A stretch of 36,881 nt of DNA from Silvanigrellales bacterium (lineage in GTDB: Bacteria > Bdellovibrionota_B > Oligoflexia > Silvanigrellales > Silvanigrellaceae), in assembly GCA_020247005.1 (NCBI GenBank), contig JADCJN010000279.1:1-36881 (forward strand), in the 5' to 3' direction. Shown here one piece after another: positions 8,775-15,238 of this stretch. Position numbers and translations under genes: made by a program. The first letter of the stretch is position 1. Every line of letters starts with the position of its first letter. The notes below the pieces were generated by a model, which had not been told where the DNA came from, searched no databases, and was given only the letters and a program-made list of their open reading frames with translations.

Positions 8775-9278
8775 TCAGTCGGAATCCTTGGTCTCGTCTT
8801 TTTTCTCATGGGAGCCTCCCCGAAAAAAGCGGCCTCCGCGCCCGCGGTGCCCTTCCTCCGAAAGGTGTTTCTCGGCGAAGACTTTCACCTCGTCGCGTTG
8901 ATCGGGACGCAATGAGGCATGCAACTCTACGAGCGCAGCCACAACTGCCGGAGCCCTCCGCGTAACAACATCAAGGTGTGCTTGAATTGCTGCGGTGAGT
9001 TTTGCGGCATCCATGGTTTCTTTCCCGAGCTCTTGGCGCAAGGTGCTGCGACCAGCGTCACGCACGCCCTGAAACTCTTTCATGGCCTCAGTGAGCTCCG
9101 CTTTCACTGCGCCGAGTTTGGTCTTCTGTGCGTCATCGAGTTCAAGTCGATGGGCTATTTTTTCCGACACCCAGGCCTCTCTGGCTTCGGGGGTTCCTCC
9201 GCGCGCGTGGCACCCAACTGCGCCAAGTGCAACAGCACCAAAACTCAAAAACGCAAAAAGGCGTCCGAATTTTTTCAT
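8775..9278 (-). CDS. CpxP/Spy-like periplasmic protein (LTxxQ-type), probable lipoprotein
   Basis: A 167-residue exported protein. ATG 9278 is preceded by AAGGAG at good spacing, and upstream in-frame codons are not signal-like. The leader ends in AVGC, a weak lipobox. The mature chain is almost entirely alpha-helical and charged, with two LTxxQ-like motifs (LELDDAQ and LRPDQ), the pattern of Spy/CpxP/ZraP proteins. A His/Gly/Arg-rich tail near the C-terminus (GHRGRGGRFF) could bind metal or be disordered. In enterobacteria CpxP binds the sensor CpxA and Spy is a chaperone. Here the gene heads an operon with a CpxR-like regulator and a CpxA-like kinase, so feedback on the kinase is the likeliest role. 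Confidence 0.8.
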   Translation of the reverse strand: MKKFGRLFAFLSFGAVALGAVGCHARGGTPEAREAWVSEKIAHRLELDDAQKTKLGAVKAELTEAMKEFQGVRDAGRSTLRQELGKETMDAAKLTAAIQAHLDVVTRRAPAVVAALVELHASLRPDQRDEVKVFAEKHLSEEGHRGRGGRFFRGGSHEKKDETKDSD

Positions 9279-9416
9279 CTCGAAGGCTCCTTCCAGGGTG
9301 CGAAAAGGACCCCTTTTTGGGGCAGGCATAGGAAAGGCACCCGAACCTCACTTTCCTTTCCCAACTCTCTTTTCGGCCAATCCAAGCCCAGGAGCATCAC
9401 TCAAAGGTGAGCGTTC

Positions 9417-9431
9417 GTAACGAAATGTCAA
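9417..9431 (+). promoter_or_regulatory. Possible CpxR-like box and -35 element upstream of the CpxP/Spy-like gene
   Basis: The 15-mer GTAACGAAATGTCAA matches the enterobacterial CpxR consensus (GTAAA-N5-GTAAA) at 8 of 10 informative positions. On the minus strand it overlaps a TTGACA that could be the -35 of the Spy-like operon, but no good -10 is visible 16-18 nt further on. It also overlaps an 11-bp palindrome TTCGTAACGAA (9414-9424). A match of this quality could arise by chance in a 160-bp region. Confidence 0.25.
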
Positions 9432-9437
9432 CGGTGC

Positions 9438-11132
9438 TCAGAACGCAGCGTTCTCTCCGGAACGGCCGGTTTCTTCAAACCTTTCGGCATGAAACCGATT
9501 CCAAAGGAACACGAGGAGGGCGACACAGGGGAGCGTGAACGACTCTCCAGCACTTAGGAACGGAAAATACGTTCCGCTCGACGGAGTTGGAAAAAATCCC
9601 CGAGCTGCAGCGACGTTCCAGGCGGCCTGAAGGCCGAGGAACACGACGAGTCCCGTGGCAAGGAGCCGAGTCAAGACATCGCGAGACGCCTGGGCACGCA
9701 AAAGCACGAGCACACACCCCACCACGAAAAGTGCCACCGCCCCCCAGGCGAGCCCGTTGCCAAAGTGCTGTGAAAGCAAGCCCAACGCGAAATCGGTTTG
9801 CGGATGCGCCCCCGCTGTTTCGTTCGCCACAAGCCAGGGTCCATAGATGACTGGCTGCGACGGCACCGGCGAGACACGCAAGGCTCGGAGAACCGGAAGA
9901 AACGCGATGGGAACAAGGGGCACGAGGGCGAGCAAATTCCATCCGCGTTTTTCGGACGCGCCGTTGCCGGGCGCGAGCACGGTAAGCGCCCACATGGTGG
10001 CCAAAGCGATACCATAGCTCCAAACCCCGGTGGGCCCACCGTAGGAAGAGAGCAAGAGCAACGGCGCAATAGCCCCAAGCCCACCAAAACCAAAGGCGTC
10101 TTTGGAGAGAAAGGCCGCACTGGAAAGCACGGCCAGGGCCGCAGAAAGCTCCGTGGCATGAATGGAGAGTCGACCTAAGGAAAGAAAAGGCAAATTATTT
10201 GTGCTCGTGCCGAATGCCAACGCCAAAAGCGTGGGCATCAACGCCAGAGCGAGAAAGATCCAAGAGAATTGAATGTGTCTTTTACCAGACAAAGCGACAA
10301 CACGAGTCAAAGCCCAACCTAACGCCACGCCCGCCAGCGTGTTTGCGAACGAAAGTGCGCCTCCTATGGGAAGTCCCACGCTCACGTCGACTTCAGTTTT
10401 GGAAAGTGCAGCCTGAAGCAACACCCCAGCCGCTGCAAGGAGCGCGAACGGAAGAAGAGCGATGCCCTGCAATACGGGCGCGCGACGGGCAAGAAGAGGG
10501 TGAGCGATAAAGACGCCAGCGGCACCAAACACCACAAAGGGCGTCACGTGCCAAACGGCCACATGGGCGAAAGTCTCATTGAGACAGGTCCACGAAAGGA
10601 GCGCCAAAGAGAGCGACAGAGCTCCCAAGCCCGCAAAGAAGGAGGTCCACCAGGGAGATGTGGAATATCCTCGCCGCGCCACCCACACGAAAAATCCAAA
10701 CGAGGGGAGAGCGCAAAGCAGCAGTTCCAAGGCGCAGCCCGCAGTAAAAGCCGTATTCAAGGAAAACGCAGCCACCCCCTCTTCGCGAACGAATGCGCCC
10801 GCTGTAAAGACGCCAAGCCACGCAGAAGCACCCACCAAGGCCGCCTTGGCCCAAGCACTGCGACGCAAGGCTCCAGGTGTCCGAAGGGCGGCGATGGCAC
10901 ACCCCGCTAAAAGCGCGAGTCCAACGAGAAGCGCGGTTTCGACCCAGAGCCAGGGGGTCTGGGAGACAAACGAGAAATTCTCTCGCGAACCCGCAAAAAA
11001 GAGACGAAGTCCAAAAAAGGCAAGGAGCACGGCACCCACACGGAGGCCGACCTGCGGCACGGAAGCCAAAGGCACGACGGGTTCAAGACCTGTCGAAAGG
11101 CGTCGCACGAGGGCTTCAGTGGAATCTGTCAC
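9438..11132 (-). CDS. Fusion of an NrsF-like (DUF1109) anti-sigma module to an FtsW/RodA-like SEDS domain
   Basis: A 564-residue polytopic membrane protein starting at GTG 11132, which overlaps the stop of the ECF sigma gene by 4 nt (GTGA). Residues ~1-218 have six hydrophobic segments and the pattern of DUF1109/NrsF anti-sigma factors, including ALELLLCALPSFGFF and CLNETFAHVAVWH. Residues ~225-550 add about ten more helices with SEDS landmarks in order: LGRLSIHATEL (319-329) at the place of the FtsW/RodA G-SxQPSEL motif, PQTDFALG (444-451) at the place of HTDFIFA including its Asp (447), and FFPTPSSG plus FPFLSAGES at the LPTKG / PFxSYGGS site. The fold is divergent but complete, so enzymatic activity is possible but not assured. 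It probably holds the partner sigma factor at the membrane and senses a cell-wall state. The fusion itself is what I see; the function is inference. Confidence 0.75.
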   Translation of the reverse strand: MTDSTEALVRRLSTGLEPVVPLASVPQVGLRVGAVLLAFFGLRLFFAGSRENFSFVSQTPWLWVETALLVGLALLAGCAIAALRTPGALRRSAWAKAALVGASAWLGVFTAGAFVREEGVAAFSLNTAFTAGCALELLLCALPSFGFFVWVARRGYSTSPWWTSFFAGLGALSLSLALLSWTCLNETFAHVAVWHVTPFVVFGAAGVFIAHPLLARRAPVLQGIALLPFALLAAAGVLLQAALSKTEVDVSVGLPIGGALSFANTLAGVALGWALTRVVALSGKRHIQFSWIFLALALMPTLLALAFGTSTNNLPFLSLGRLSIHATELSAALAVLSSAAFLSKDAFGFGGLGAIAPLLLLSSYGGPTGVWSYGIALATMWALTVLAPGNGASEKRGWNLLALVPLVPIAFLPVLRALRVSPVPSQPVIYGPWLVANETAGAHPQTDFALGLLSQHFGNGLAWGAVALFVVGCVLVLLRAQASRDVLTRLLATGLVVFLGLQAAWNVAAARGFFPTPSSGTYFPFLSAGESFTLPCVALLVFLWNRFHAERFEETGRSGENAAF

Positions 11133-11695
11133 GGTGCCCTCCCCTTCCCCAGCGCTTTGCGCAGGGCTTCGTAACCCCGGTGGGCCAAAACCTTGAGCGA
11201 ACCCTCGCTCACATTCATTGCCACCGCCGCCTCCCTCACACTCAAGTCTTTGACTTTCAGGAGTTCCACCGCCTGACGTTGCCGCGGTGGCAAACCGGAC
11301 AAAGCACCTTCCATGGTGTCGTCCAAGGATTCCTCCCCTGGGGAACCTTCGTCCGCACTGCGGAAAAAGGTTTCAAACTCATCGGATTCAATCTGAACCT
11401 CCCGAGAAAGGCGCCGTCCTCGCCGTCTGTAGTAGTCAACGACCTTGTACCGGGCAATGGCGTTCACCCAAGTCAGGAACGAGTGCTCCGGTCGGTAGGT
11501 GTGCCGTGCCTGGTGGATGCCTATCAGGATGTCTTGCACCACATCCTCGCGCGCCTCGGTGTTGGCCACCCTCCGCCGCAGCCACCGGCGCAACGAGGCG
11601 CACACATCGGCAAGAAGAGCTTCGTAGGCCGCACTTTCGCCTCCTTGTGCGCGCAAAAAGAGCTCTTGCCAGCGTGTTTCCGTCGATTTGCTCAC
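11129..11695 (-). CDS. ECF-type RNA polymerase sigma factor (NrsF/DUF1109-associated group)
   Basis: A 188-residue sigma-70 family protein. I chose GTG 11695 because further upstream codons would run inside gluQ; it lies 4 nt after the gluQ stop. Region 2 spans ~15-95, with EDVVQDILIGIHQARHTY, then FLTWVNAIARYKVVDYYRRR (core binding and -10 recognition). The RHTY...W...IARYK...D pattern is typical of ECF sigmas that partner with DUF1109 anti-sigmas. Region 4 has LPPRQRQAVELLKVKDLSVREAA followed by an HTH with SEGSLKVLAHRGYEALRK. The stop overlaps the start of the next gene by 4 nt, as expected for a sigma/anti-sigma pair. The targets are unknown. Confidence 0.92.
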   Translation of the reverse strand: MSKSTETRWQELFLRAQGGESAAYEALLADVCASLRRWLRRRVANTEAREDVVQDILIGIHQARHTYRPEHSFLTWVNAIARYKVVDYYRRRGRRLSREVQIESDEFETFFRSADEGSPGEESLDDTMEGALSGLPPRQRQAVELLKVKDLSVREAAVAMNVSEGSLKVLAHRGYEALRKALGKGRAP

Positions 11696-11699
11696 GCAC

Positions 11700-12650
11700 T
11701 CACCCGTGCTGACCTTCGGCCACGAACGTTGCCCGGCGCGGAAGTGCGCCTCGGTTCCAGCGTGGAATGGAAAACCCGAGTATCGATGCCGGGCTCTCGC
11801 AGCGCAAGTCTTGGGCAACCGAGGCGTCGCCAATCTGCCCGAGGGCCACCAACGCATCGACAAGATTGTCGGAGGCCCGCCTGGAGTCGAGTGCGGGGGC
11901 CTTCGTCTGTTTACTCAGCTTTTCGCCTAACGTGTTGGTGGCAATGGGAAGATGAAGGTAACGAGGCGTCGGAAAGCCAAGAGCCCGTTGCAAAAGAAGA
12001 TGCTTTGGTGTGGCAAAAAGAAGGTCGCTGCCGCGGACGACCTCGGTGACGCCCTGCAACGCATCGTCGACGACCACCGCGAGATGGTAGGCATGGTACC
12101 CATCGGCCCGTTTCACCACGAAATCGCCAACGTCTTCCCACCCAGGGGCCTCTTGAAGGCCAAAAAGACCGTCTTCAAAACTCAGAAGCCTGCCCTGACC
12201 CACCCGAAATCGCTCGGCGAATTGGGAGGCGAGCGGGTTTGCCCGGCCCCCGGCACAAGTGCCTGGGTAAACAACCTCGCCTTGCGGATTCCGCGGCCCG
12301 TGTTCCAGCTCTTTGCGGGTGCAGCTACACGGATACAGGGCGCCTTGGGTCCGCAGCTGCGCAAGTGCCTCTTCGTACACATTTTTTCGCTCGCTCTGCA
12401 CAACAACATCGCCGTCCCAACAAAGTTGATGGGACTCCAGTGAGCGGAGGATGCCATTGGCCCATTCTTTGCGGCACCTGGGCTCATCCACATCTTCCAT
12501 TCGCACGAGCCAGGCACCACCCGCCTGTCGCGCGTCCAGGAAACTCGCCACGGCTGTGAGCAATGATCCGAAATGCAAAGGGCCTGTCGGGCTTGGGGCA
12601 AACCGCCCCACCGATGGGCTTTTCGAAAACTCCCGCGGCTGAGCGGTCAC
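11700..12650 (-). CDS. gluQ: Glutamyl-Q tRNA(Asp) synthetase
   Basis: A 316-residue truncated GluRS paralogue. I chose GTG 12650: AAGG lies about 8 nt upstream and the catalytic domain begins soon after. The class I HIGH-like motif is in APSPTGPLHFGSL. A zinc site matches the GluQ pattern (CSC, then a Tyr, then Cys: YPCSC...VYPGTC), DGYHAYHLAVVVDD is typical of the family, and EKLSKQTKA stands for KMSKS. There is no anticodon-binding domain, as expected. The enzyme attaches glutamate to queuosine in tRNA-Asp. The gene leads a tight operon with the ECF sigma and the NrsF-SEDS protein. A rho-independent terminator lies 51 bp upstream, so transcription probably starts between 12701 and 12650 or by read-through. 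Confidence 0.92.
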   Translation of the reverse strand: MTAQPREFSKSPSVGRFAPSPTGPLHFGSLLTAVASFLDARQAGGAWLVRMEDVDEPRCRKEWANGILRSLESHQLCWDGDVVVQSERKNVYEEALAQLRTQGALYPCSCTRKELEHGPRNPQGEVVYPGTCAGGRANPLASQFAERFRVGQGRLLSFEDGLFGLQEAPGWEDVGDFVVKRADGYHAYHLAVVVDDALQGVTEVVRGSDLLFATPKHLLLQRALGFPTPRYLHLPIATNTLGEKLSKQTKAPALDSRRASDNLVDALVALGQIGDASVAQDLRCESPASILGFSIPRWNRGALPRRATFVAEGQHG

Positions 12651-12700
12651 AATGTAAACCTTTATCAACGCAATGTTGCGTGAAGATCTGCAATTTGCAC

Positions 12701-12730
12701 AAAAAAAACCTACCAGTGATAGGCAGGTTT
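12701..12730 (-). terminator. Rho-independent terminator upstream of gluQ
   Basis: On the minus strand a 9-bp stem (12722-12730 with 12706-12714, one A-C mismatch) and a 7-nt loop are followed by eight T residues. It would end a short transcript made from 12.8 kb, or act as an attenuator in the gluQ leader. Confidence 0.75.
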
Positions 12731-12803
12731 CCAAAAGGAGGTGATGTCTTTCGGGAGATTGGAGACGTCTTTCTTGCCGGGAGAGGCAAAATCAACGGCT
12801 CCA
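12701..12803 (-). ncRNA. Candidate small RNA with an anti-Shine-Dalgarno motif
   Basis: No convincing gene lies between the tRNA-Lys terminator and gluQ, yet there is a second complete terminator at 12701-12730. Upstream of it on the minus strand are a TTGCC/GGCAA hairpin with a 6-nt loop and the stretch ATCACCTCCTTT (12745-12734). That stretch is identical to the standard 3' end of 16S rRNA and could pair with ribosome-binding sites. A Fur-like palindrome overlaps a possible -35 (TTGAAA, 12839-12834). With 17-bp spacing the -10 would be TAATCC, a poor match, giving a start near 12803 and an RNA of about 103 nt. Size and arrangement recall iron-responsive RNAs such as RyhB, PrrF or FsrA. Alternatives are an attenuator leader of gluQ or chance. 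Expression is unproven and the 5' end is a guess. Confidence 0.4.
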
Positions 12804-12821
12804 CCTGTAGGGATTACGGTA

Positions 12822-12840
12822 TTCGAAAATGATTTTCAAG
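12822..12840. promoter_or_regulatory. Fur-box-like palindrome
   Basis: CGAAAATGATTTTCA (12824-12838) is a 7-1-7 palindrome with one mismatched pair. It matches the Fur-type core TGATAATnATTATCA at 11 of 14 positions. It sits about 20 bp before the putative small RNA start and over its possible -35. Assignment to Fur rests on sequence similarity only. Confidence 0.4.
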
Positions 12841-12898
12841 TGTGAATGACAAGTGAATGCAGCGGGAGTCCAAATAAAGTTCGAGACTTGCACAACGA

Positions 12899-12935
12899 AA
12901 AAGCCCGCTTGGCAGGACGCCAGAGCGGGCTTTCG
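12899..12935 (-). terminator. Terminator of the tRNA-Lys transcript
   Basis: A GC-rich inverted repeat, AAAGCCCGCT (12900-12909) with AGCGGGCTTT (12924-12933), has an inner TGGC/GCCA pairing in the loop. On the minus strand the stem is followed by five T residues. It lies 45 bp after the tRNA gene and would stop its transcript. The flanking A and T runs mean it may work in both directions. Confidence 0.8.
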
Positions 12936-12979
12936 AAACTTTTCGCTGCAGGCAAAAGGACAGTGCGCAAGGAAAGGTG

Positions 12980-13055
12980 TGGTGATGGGTCGGGGGCTCG
13001 AACCCCGGACCAAGAGATTAAGAGTCTCTTGCTCTACCAACTGAGCTAACCCACC
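12980..13055 (-). tRNA. tRNA-Lys (anticodon CTT)
   Basis: A 76-nt cloverleaf with encoded CCA. The acceptor stem GGTGGGT pairs with ACCCATC. The D arm is GCTC...GAGC with AGTTGGTA in the loop. The anticodon stem is AGAGA/TCTCT with loop CTCTTAA, giving anticodon CTT for lysine AAG codons. The T arm contains GGTTCGAGCCC. The discriminator base is A. It has its own promoter and terminator and separates the Fo ATP synthase genes from the candidate small RNA. Confidence 0.97.
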
Positions 13056-13067
13056 ACTTAGGGGCTG

Positions 13068-13096
13068 TTCGTAGTCAGGCCTTGAAATTTTGTCAA
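13068..13096 (-). promoter_or_regulatory. Sigma-70-type promoter of tRNA-Lys
   Basis: On the minus strand a perfect TTGACA (13096-13091) is followed after 17 bp by TACGAA (13073-13068), a partial -10. The predicted start would be about 6 nt before the mature tRNA 5' end at 13055. Confidence 0.6.
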
Positions 13097-13121
13097 GAGC
13101 CCAACGACGGCCACATCCGAC

Positions 13122-13439
13122 TTAGTTCAGGACAAGAAGGATGGCGATGATGAAGGCCATAATCGTCTGGAATTCAATAAGAGCGAGGCCCAGAAGAAGG
13201 GGAGTAAACAGCTTGTCGGCGCTCTGAGGATTGCGGCCGATGCTCTCATAGGCCGTCGCTGCTGCTTTCCCTTGACCGGCGGTGCCGCCAAGAACGGCAA
13301 GACCAATGGCCAGGCCAGCAGCAAGGAACTTGAGTCCGGCGTCACCGATGCCGCCCGACGAGGTCAATGCTTCCTGGGCGAACGCGGGGCTGGACGCAAG
13401 AGCCATGGCAAGAACAGCGAACTTTGCAAACGTCTTCAT
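13122..13439 (-). CDS. atpE: ATP synthase Fo subunit c
   Basis: A 105-residue proteolipid starting at ATG 13439 (AGAGG upstream). Two transmembrane helices flank the polar loop RNP (69-71). The ion-carrying carboxylate is Glu89 in LALIEFQTIMAF. The first helix has a GGTAGQG small-residue run used for ring packing. The residue after Glu89 is Phe, not the Ser/Thr of classical sodium-binding rings, so proton coupling is more likely. The protein begins with a ~22-residue leader that looks like a cleavable signal peptide (ALASSPAFAQE), making it longer than the usual 75-85 residues. It lies downstream of atpB. F1 genes are not in this window. Confidence 0.95.
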   Translation of the reverse strand: MKTFAKFAVLAMALASSPAFAQEALTSSGGIGDAGLKFLAAGLAIGLAVLGGTAGQGKAAATAYESIGRNPQSADKLFTPLLLGLALIEFQTIMAFIIAILLVLN

Positions 13440-13617
13440 GAAAAACCTCTGAACCAAAAATGGGGGAAAACGGACTCCATTCAACAACGGGGTTCGGAGA
13501 GGAGATCTCCGAATGGCGCCACCTCTGGGGGCGGAACCGAACCGGACGTTTCCCGACGGCAGGGGCGCTGAATGGCAAGCGCTTCTGGCGTCGCATCCGA
13601 AACTTTTCAACGGGGAC

Positions 13618-14478
13618 TCAGTGGTGAGCCTCTTCGTGTGCCGACTCGACGCCAAGCTTGATGTACACGGCGCTCAAGGTCATGAAAATGAACGCCTGCA
13701 GGCAAGACACAAGAAGGCCGAAAGAGAGGAGAGCCGCTGGCACAGGCACAAAGGGGATGCCCGCATCGCGCACGAGGGTGGAAAACACGCTGAACACGAG
13801 GTGATCTCCACTTACGTTGCCAAAAAGGCGCAACGAAAGCGACATGGGCCGAGCAAACAGCGAGATGATCTCAATGAAGAAGATAAGCGGGGCGAGGACC
13901 AAGAGCGGGCCCGCCATGTGCTTGATGTAGTCTATTCCCGCATACTTGAGGCCGTAGTAGTTAAACATGACGAAGATGATGAGCGCCATGGCGAGCGTCG
14001 TGTTCATGTGCTCTGTGGAGGGCGTGAACCCTGGCACAAGACCCGTCAGGTTCGAGATGATGATGTAGAAAAACGTGCCGCCCAAGAGGGGGGCAAACGC
14101 CTGCCACTTCTTTTCTCCGAGCACTGACTCCAAAGTGCTGCTGACAACCGCAAAGCAAAGTTCCACGAAGGCGCGGAACCCAAAGTTCTTCGGAGGAAGA
14201 AGTTCCTCATCGCTCATTTTTTCGGGCTCGAGCTTGTGCAGCCCTGCAAACAAACCCACAGCCGTCAGGGCAACAAGGCCACCAAACGCTGCCACGCAAA
14301 GCCAAAACTGGCCGGCGATTTTCGCGTCGTGGGTGATGGCTTCGGTGAGCAAATAATACCAATTGACAACGCTCACCAATTTTCCATCGCCGCCACCGGC
14401 CGCAACTGCCGTCGACGAGAAGAGGAACGCTGCGAGGGCGCTCAGGGACGCCCCCATTCCCAAAAGAGACCGCTTCAT
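13618..14478 (-). CDS. atpB: ATP synthase Fo subunit a
   Basis: A 286-residue membrane protein from ATG 14478, chosen because GGGGGAAG precedes it and upstream codons are not protein-like. It forms the ion half-channels against the c ring. The essential arginine is Arg217 in SLRLFGN, preceded by IEIISLFARP. NLTGLVPGFTPSTEHMNTTLAMAL marks the central helices. As with atpE, the first ~27 residues look like a signal peptide (LFSSTAVAAGGG). It is followed by atpE after 178 bp and preceded by two small membrane-protein genes. Subunit b and the F1 genes must lie elsewhere, giving a split arrangement. Confidence 0.95.
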   Translation of the reverse strand: MKRSLLGMGASLSALAAFLFSSTAVAAGGGDGKLVSVVNWYYLLTEAITHDAKIAGQFWLCVAAFGGLVALTAVGLFAGLHKLEPEKMSDEELLPPKNFGFRAFVELCFAVVSSTLESVLGEKKWQAFAPLLGGTFFYIIISNLTGLVPGFTPSTEHMNTTLAMALIIFVMFNYYGLKYAGIDYIKHMAGPLLVLAPLIFFIEIISLFARPMSLSLRLFGNVSGDHLVFSVFSTLVRDAGIPFVPVPAALLSFGLLVSCLQAFIFMTLSAVYIKLGVESAHEEAHH

Positions 14479-14588
14479 TCTTCCCCCGCCTTGTTTTCGC
14501 CGTGACTCGCCCAGGCCTGGGCAGCCACCTCGTTCGAAAAAAGGTTCAAATTCGCTCACATTCTGTCTCTGTGCAGAACGAATGCCCT

Positions 14589-14867
14589 TTAGCGCAACAG
14601 CGTTCTTCTGGCAAGGGAGGCACCCCCCAGAGCTGCGACAGCTGCAACAAAGAAAACGAAAAGGTAGGGAACCGTGTTCGCACGCACCTCTGCCAGTGCC
14701 GCGATGAGAGCAACAATGGCTGCCAGTTTCACCACGAGTCCCATAATGTTTCTGCGTTGACGCACAATGGCTATGACCTGCAACAAAAGACCGCCGACAA
14801 CGGCAAGGCCAAGGGCTGCAAATGCCAAAAGCATCCCGAGGTCGAGGGGAGCGGAGGGAATCGTCAT
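14589..14867 (-). CDS. Small membrane protein of the Fo locus (possible AtpI position)
   Basis: A 92-residue protein with three predicted transmembrane helices (~10-35, ~41-60, ~66-84) and a short basic loop RQRR after the first. AAGGAGG at ideal distance supports ATG 14867, and the site begins right at the stop codon of the preceding gene. Atp operons often start with small membrane proteins (AtpI, AtpZ) that aid c-ring assembly or cation homeostasis. Location suggests such a role, but I do not recognise the sequence, and three helices fit neither family cleanly. Confidence 0.6.
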   Translation of the reverse strand: MTIPSAPLDLGMLLAFAALGLAVVGGLLLQVIAIVRQRRNIMGLVVKLAAIVALIAALAEVRANTVPYLFVFFVAAVAALGGASLARRTLLR

Positions 14868-14877
14868 GGAGGCCTCC

Positions 14878-15129
14878 TTACTTGTCTTTCAGCGCTTCCG
14901 CTTTTCTCACCTCCATGAGTTTCCGCAAGGAAAGAACGGTGGCGGTTCCGAAAAACGAAATGAGAGCTACGAGAATCCACACCCGGCAGGTGCCGATGTC
15001 AACTGAAAACACAGAGCAAAAAGCGCGGCCGGCCTCGGAGTCCACGCCAAACGCACCCACGACCACGCTCATCACGAGCGCATTGAGGTTGCCATAAACA
15101 ACCCCAAACCAAATCCACATTTGCTTCAT
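14878..15129 (-). CDS. Small membrane protein, first gene of the Fo locus (possible AtpZ position)
   Basis: An 83-residue protein with two hydrophobic segments: ~5-27, and ~50-70 ending in a basic SLRKLMEVRKAE tail. Two cysteines in the intervening loop (AFCSVF and GTCRVW) could form a disulfide on the periplasmic side. The start may be ATG 15129 or GTG 15135; an AAGG fits either. Its stop abuts the Shine-Dalgarno of the next gene. The two-helix layout resembles AtpZ-type proteins, but the sequence is not recognisable to me. The gene is divergent from dnaA across 109 bp that should hold both promoters. Confidence 0.6.
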   Translation of the reverse strand: MKQMWIWFGVVYGNLNALVMSVVVGAFGVDSEAGRAFCSVFSVDIGTCRVWILVALISFFGTATVLSLRKLMEVRKAEALKDK

Positions 15130-15238
15130 ACGCACTTGACCTTCACAGGTGGCATCGTCAAACTCGGGACCTCCAAGGCATCCCGGGCCTCCGCAGGCCG
15201 CGCCATGTCACACGATAGGCACACCAGCAGGATACGCG

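Noticed and set aside
10877-12049. 390-codon plus-strand frame across the sigma factor and gluQ
   Set aside because: Arg/Pro/Gly-rich composition typical of antisense shadow. The minus-strand genes are certain.
12743-12847. 34-codon plus-strand ORF right after AAGGAGG
   Set aside because: The ATG is only 2 nt from the Shine-Dalgarno, too close for efficient initiation. The stretch is better explained as the complement of an anti-SD motif in a minus-strand RNA.
13122-13439. Sodium-coupled c ring
   Set aside because: A Gln is present in helix 1, but the residues after the key Glu89 are Phe-Gln, not the Ser/Thr of sodium-binding rings.
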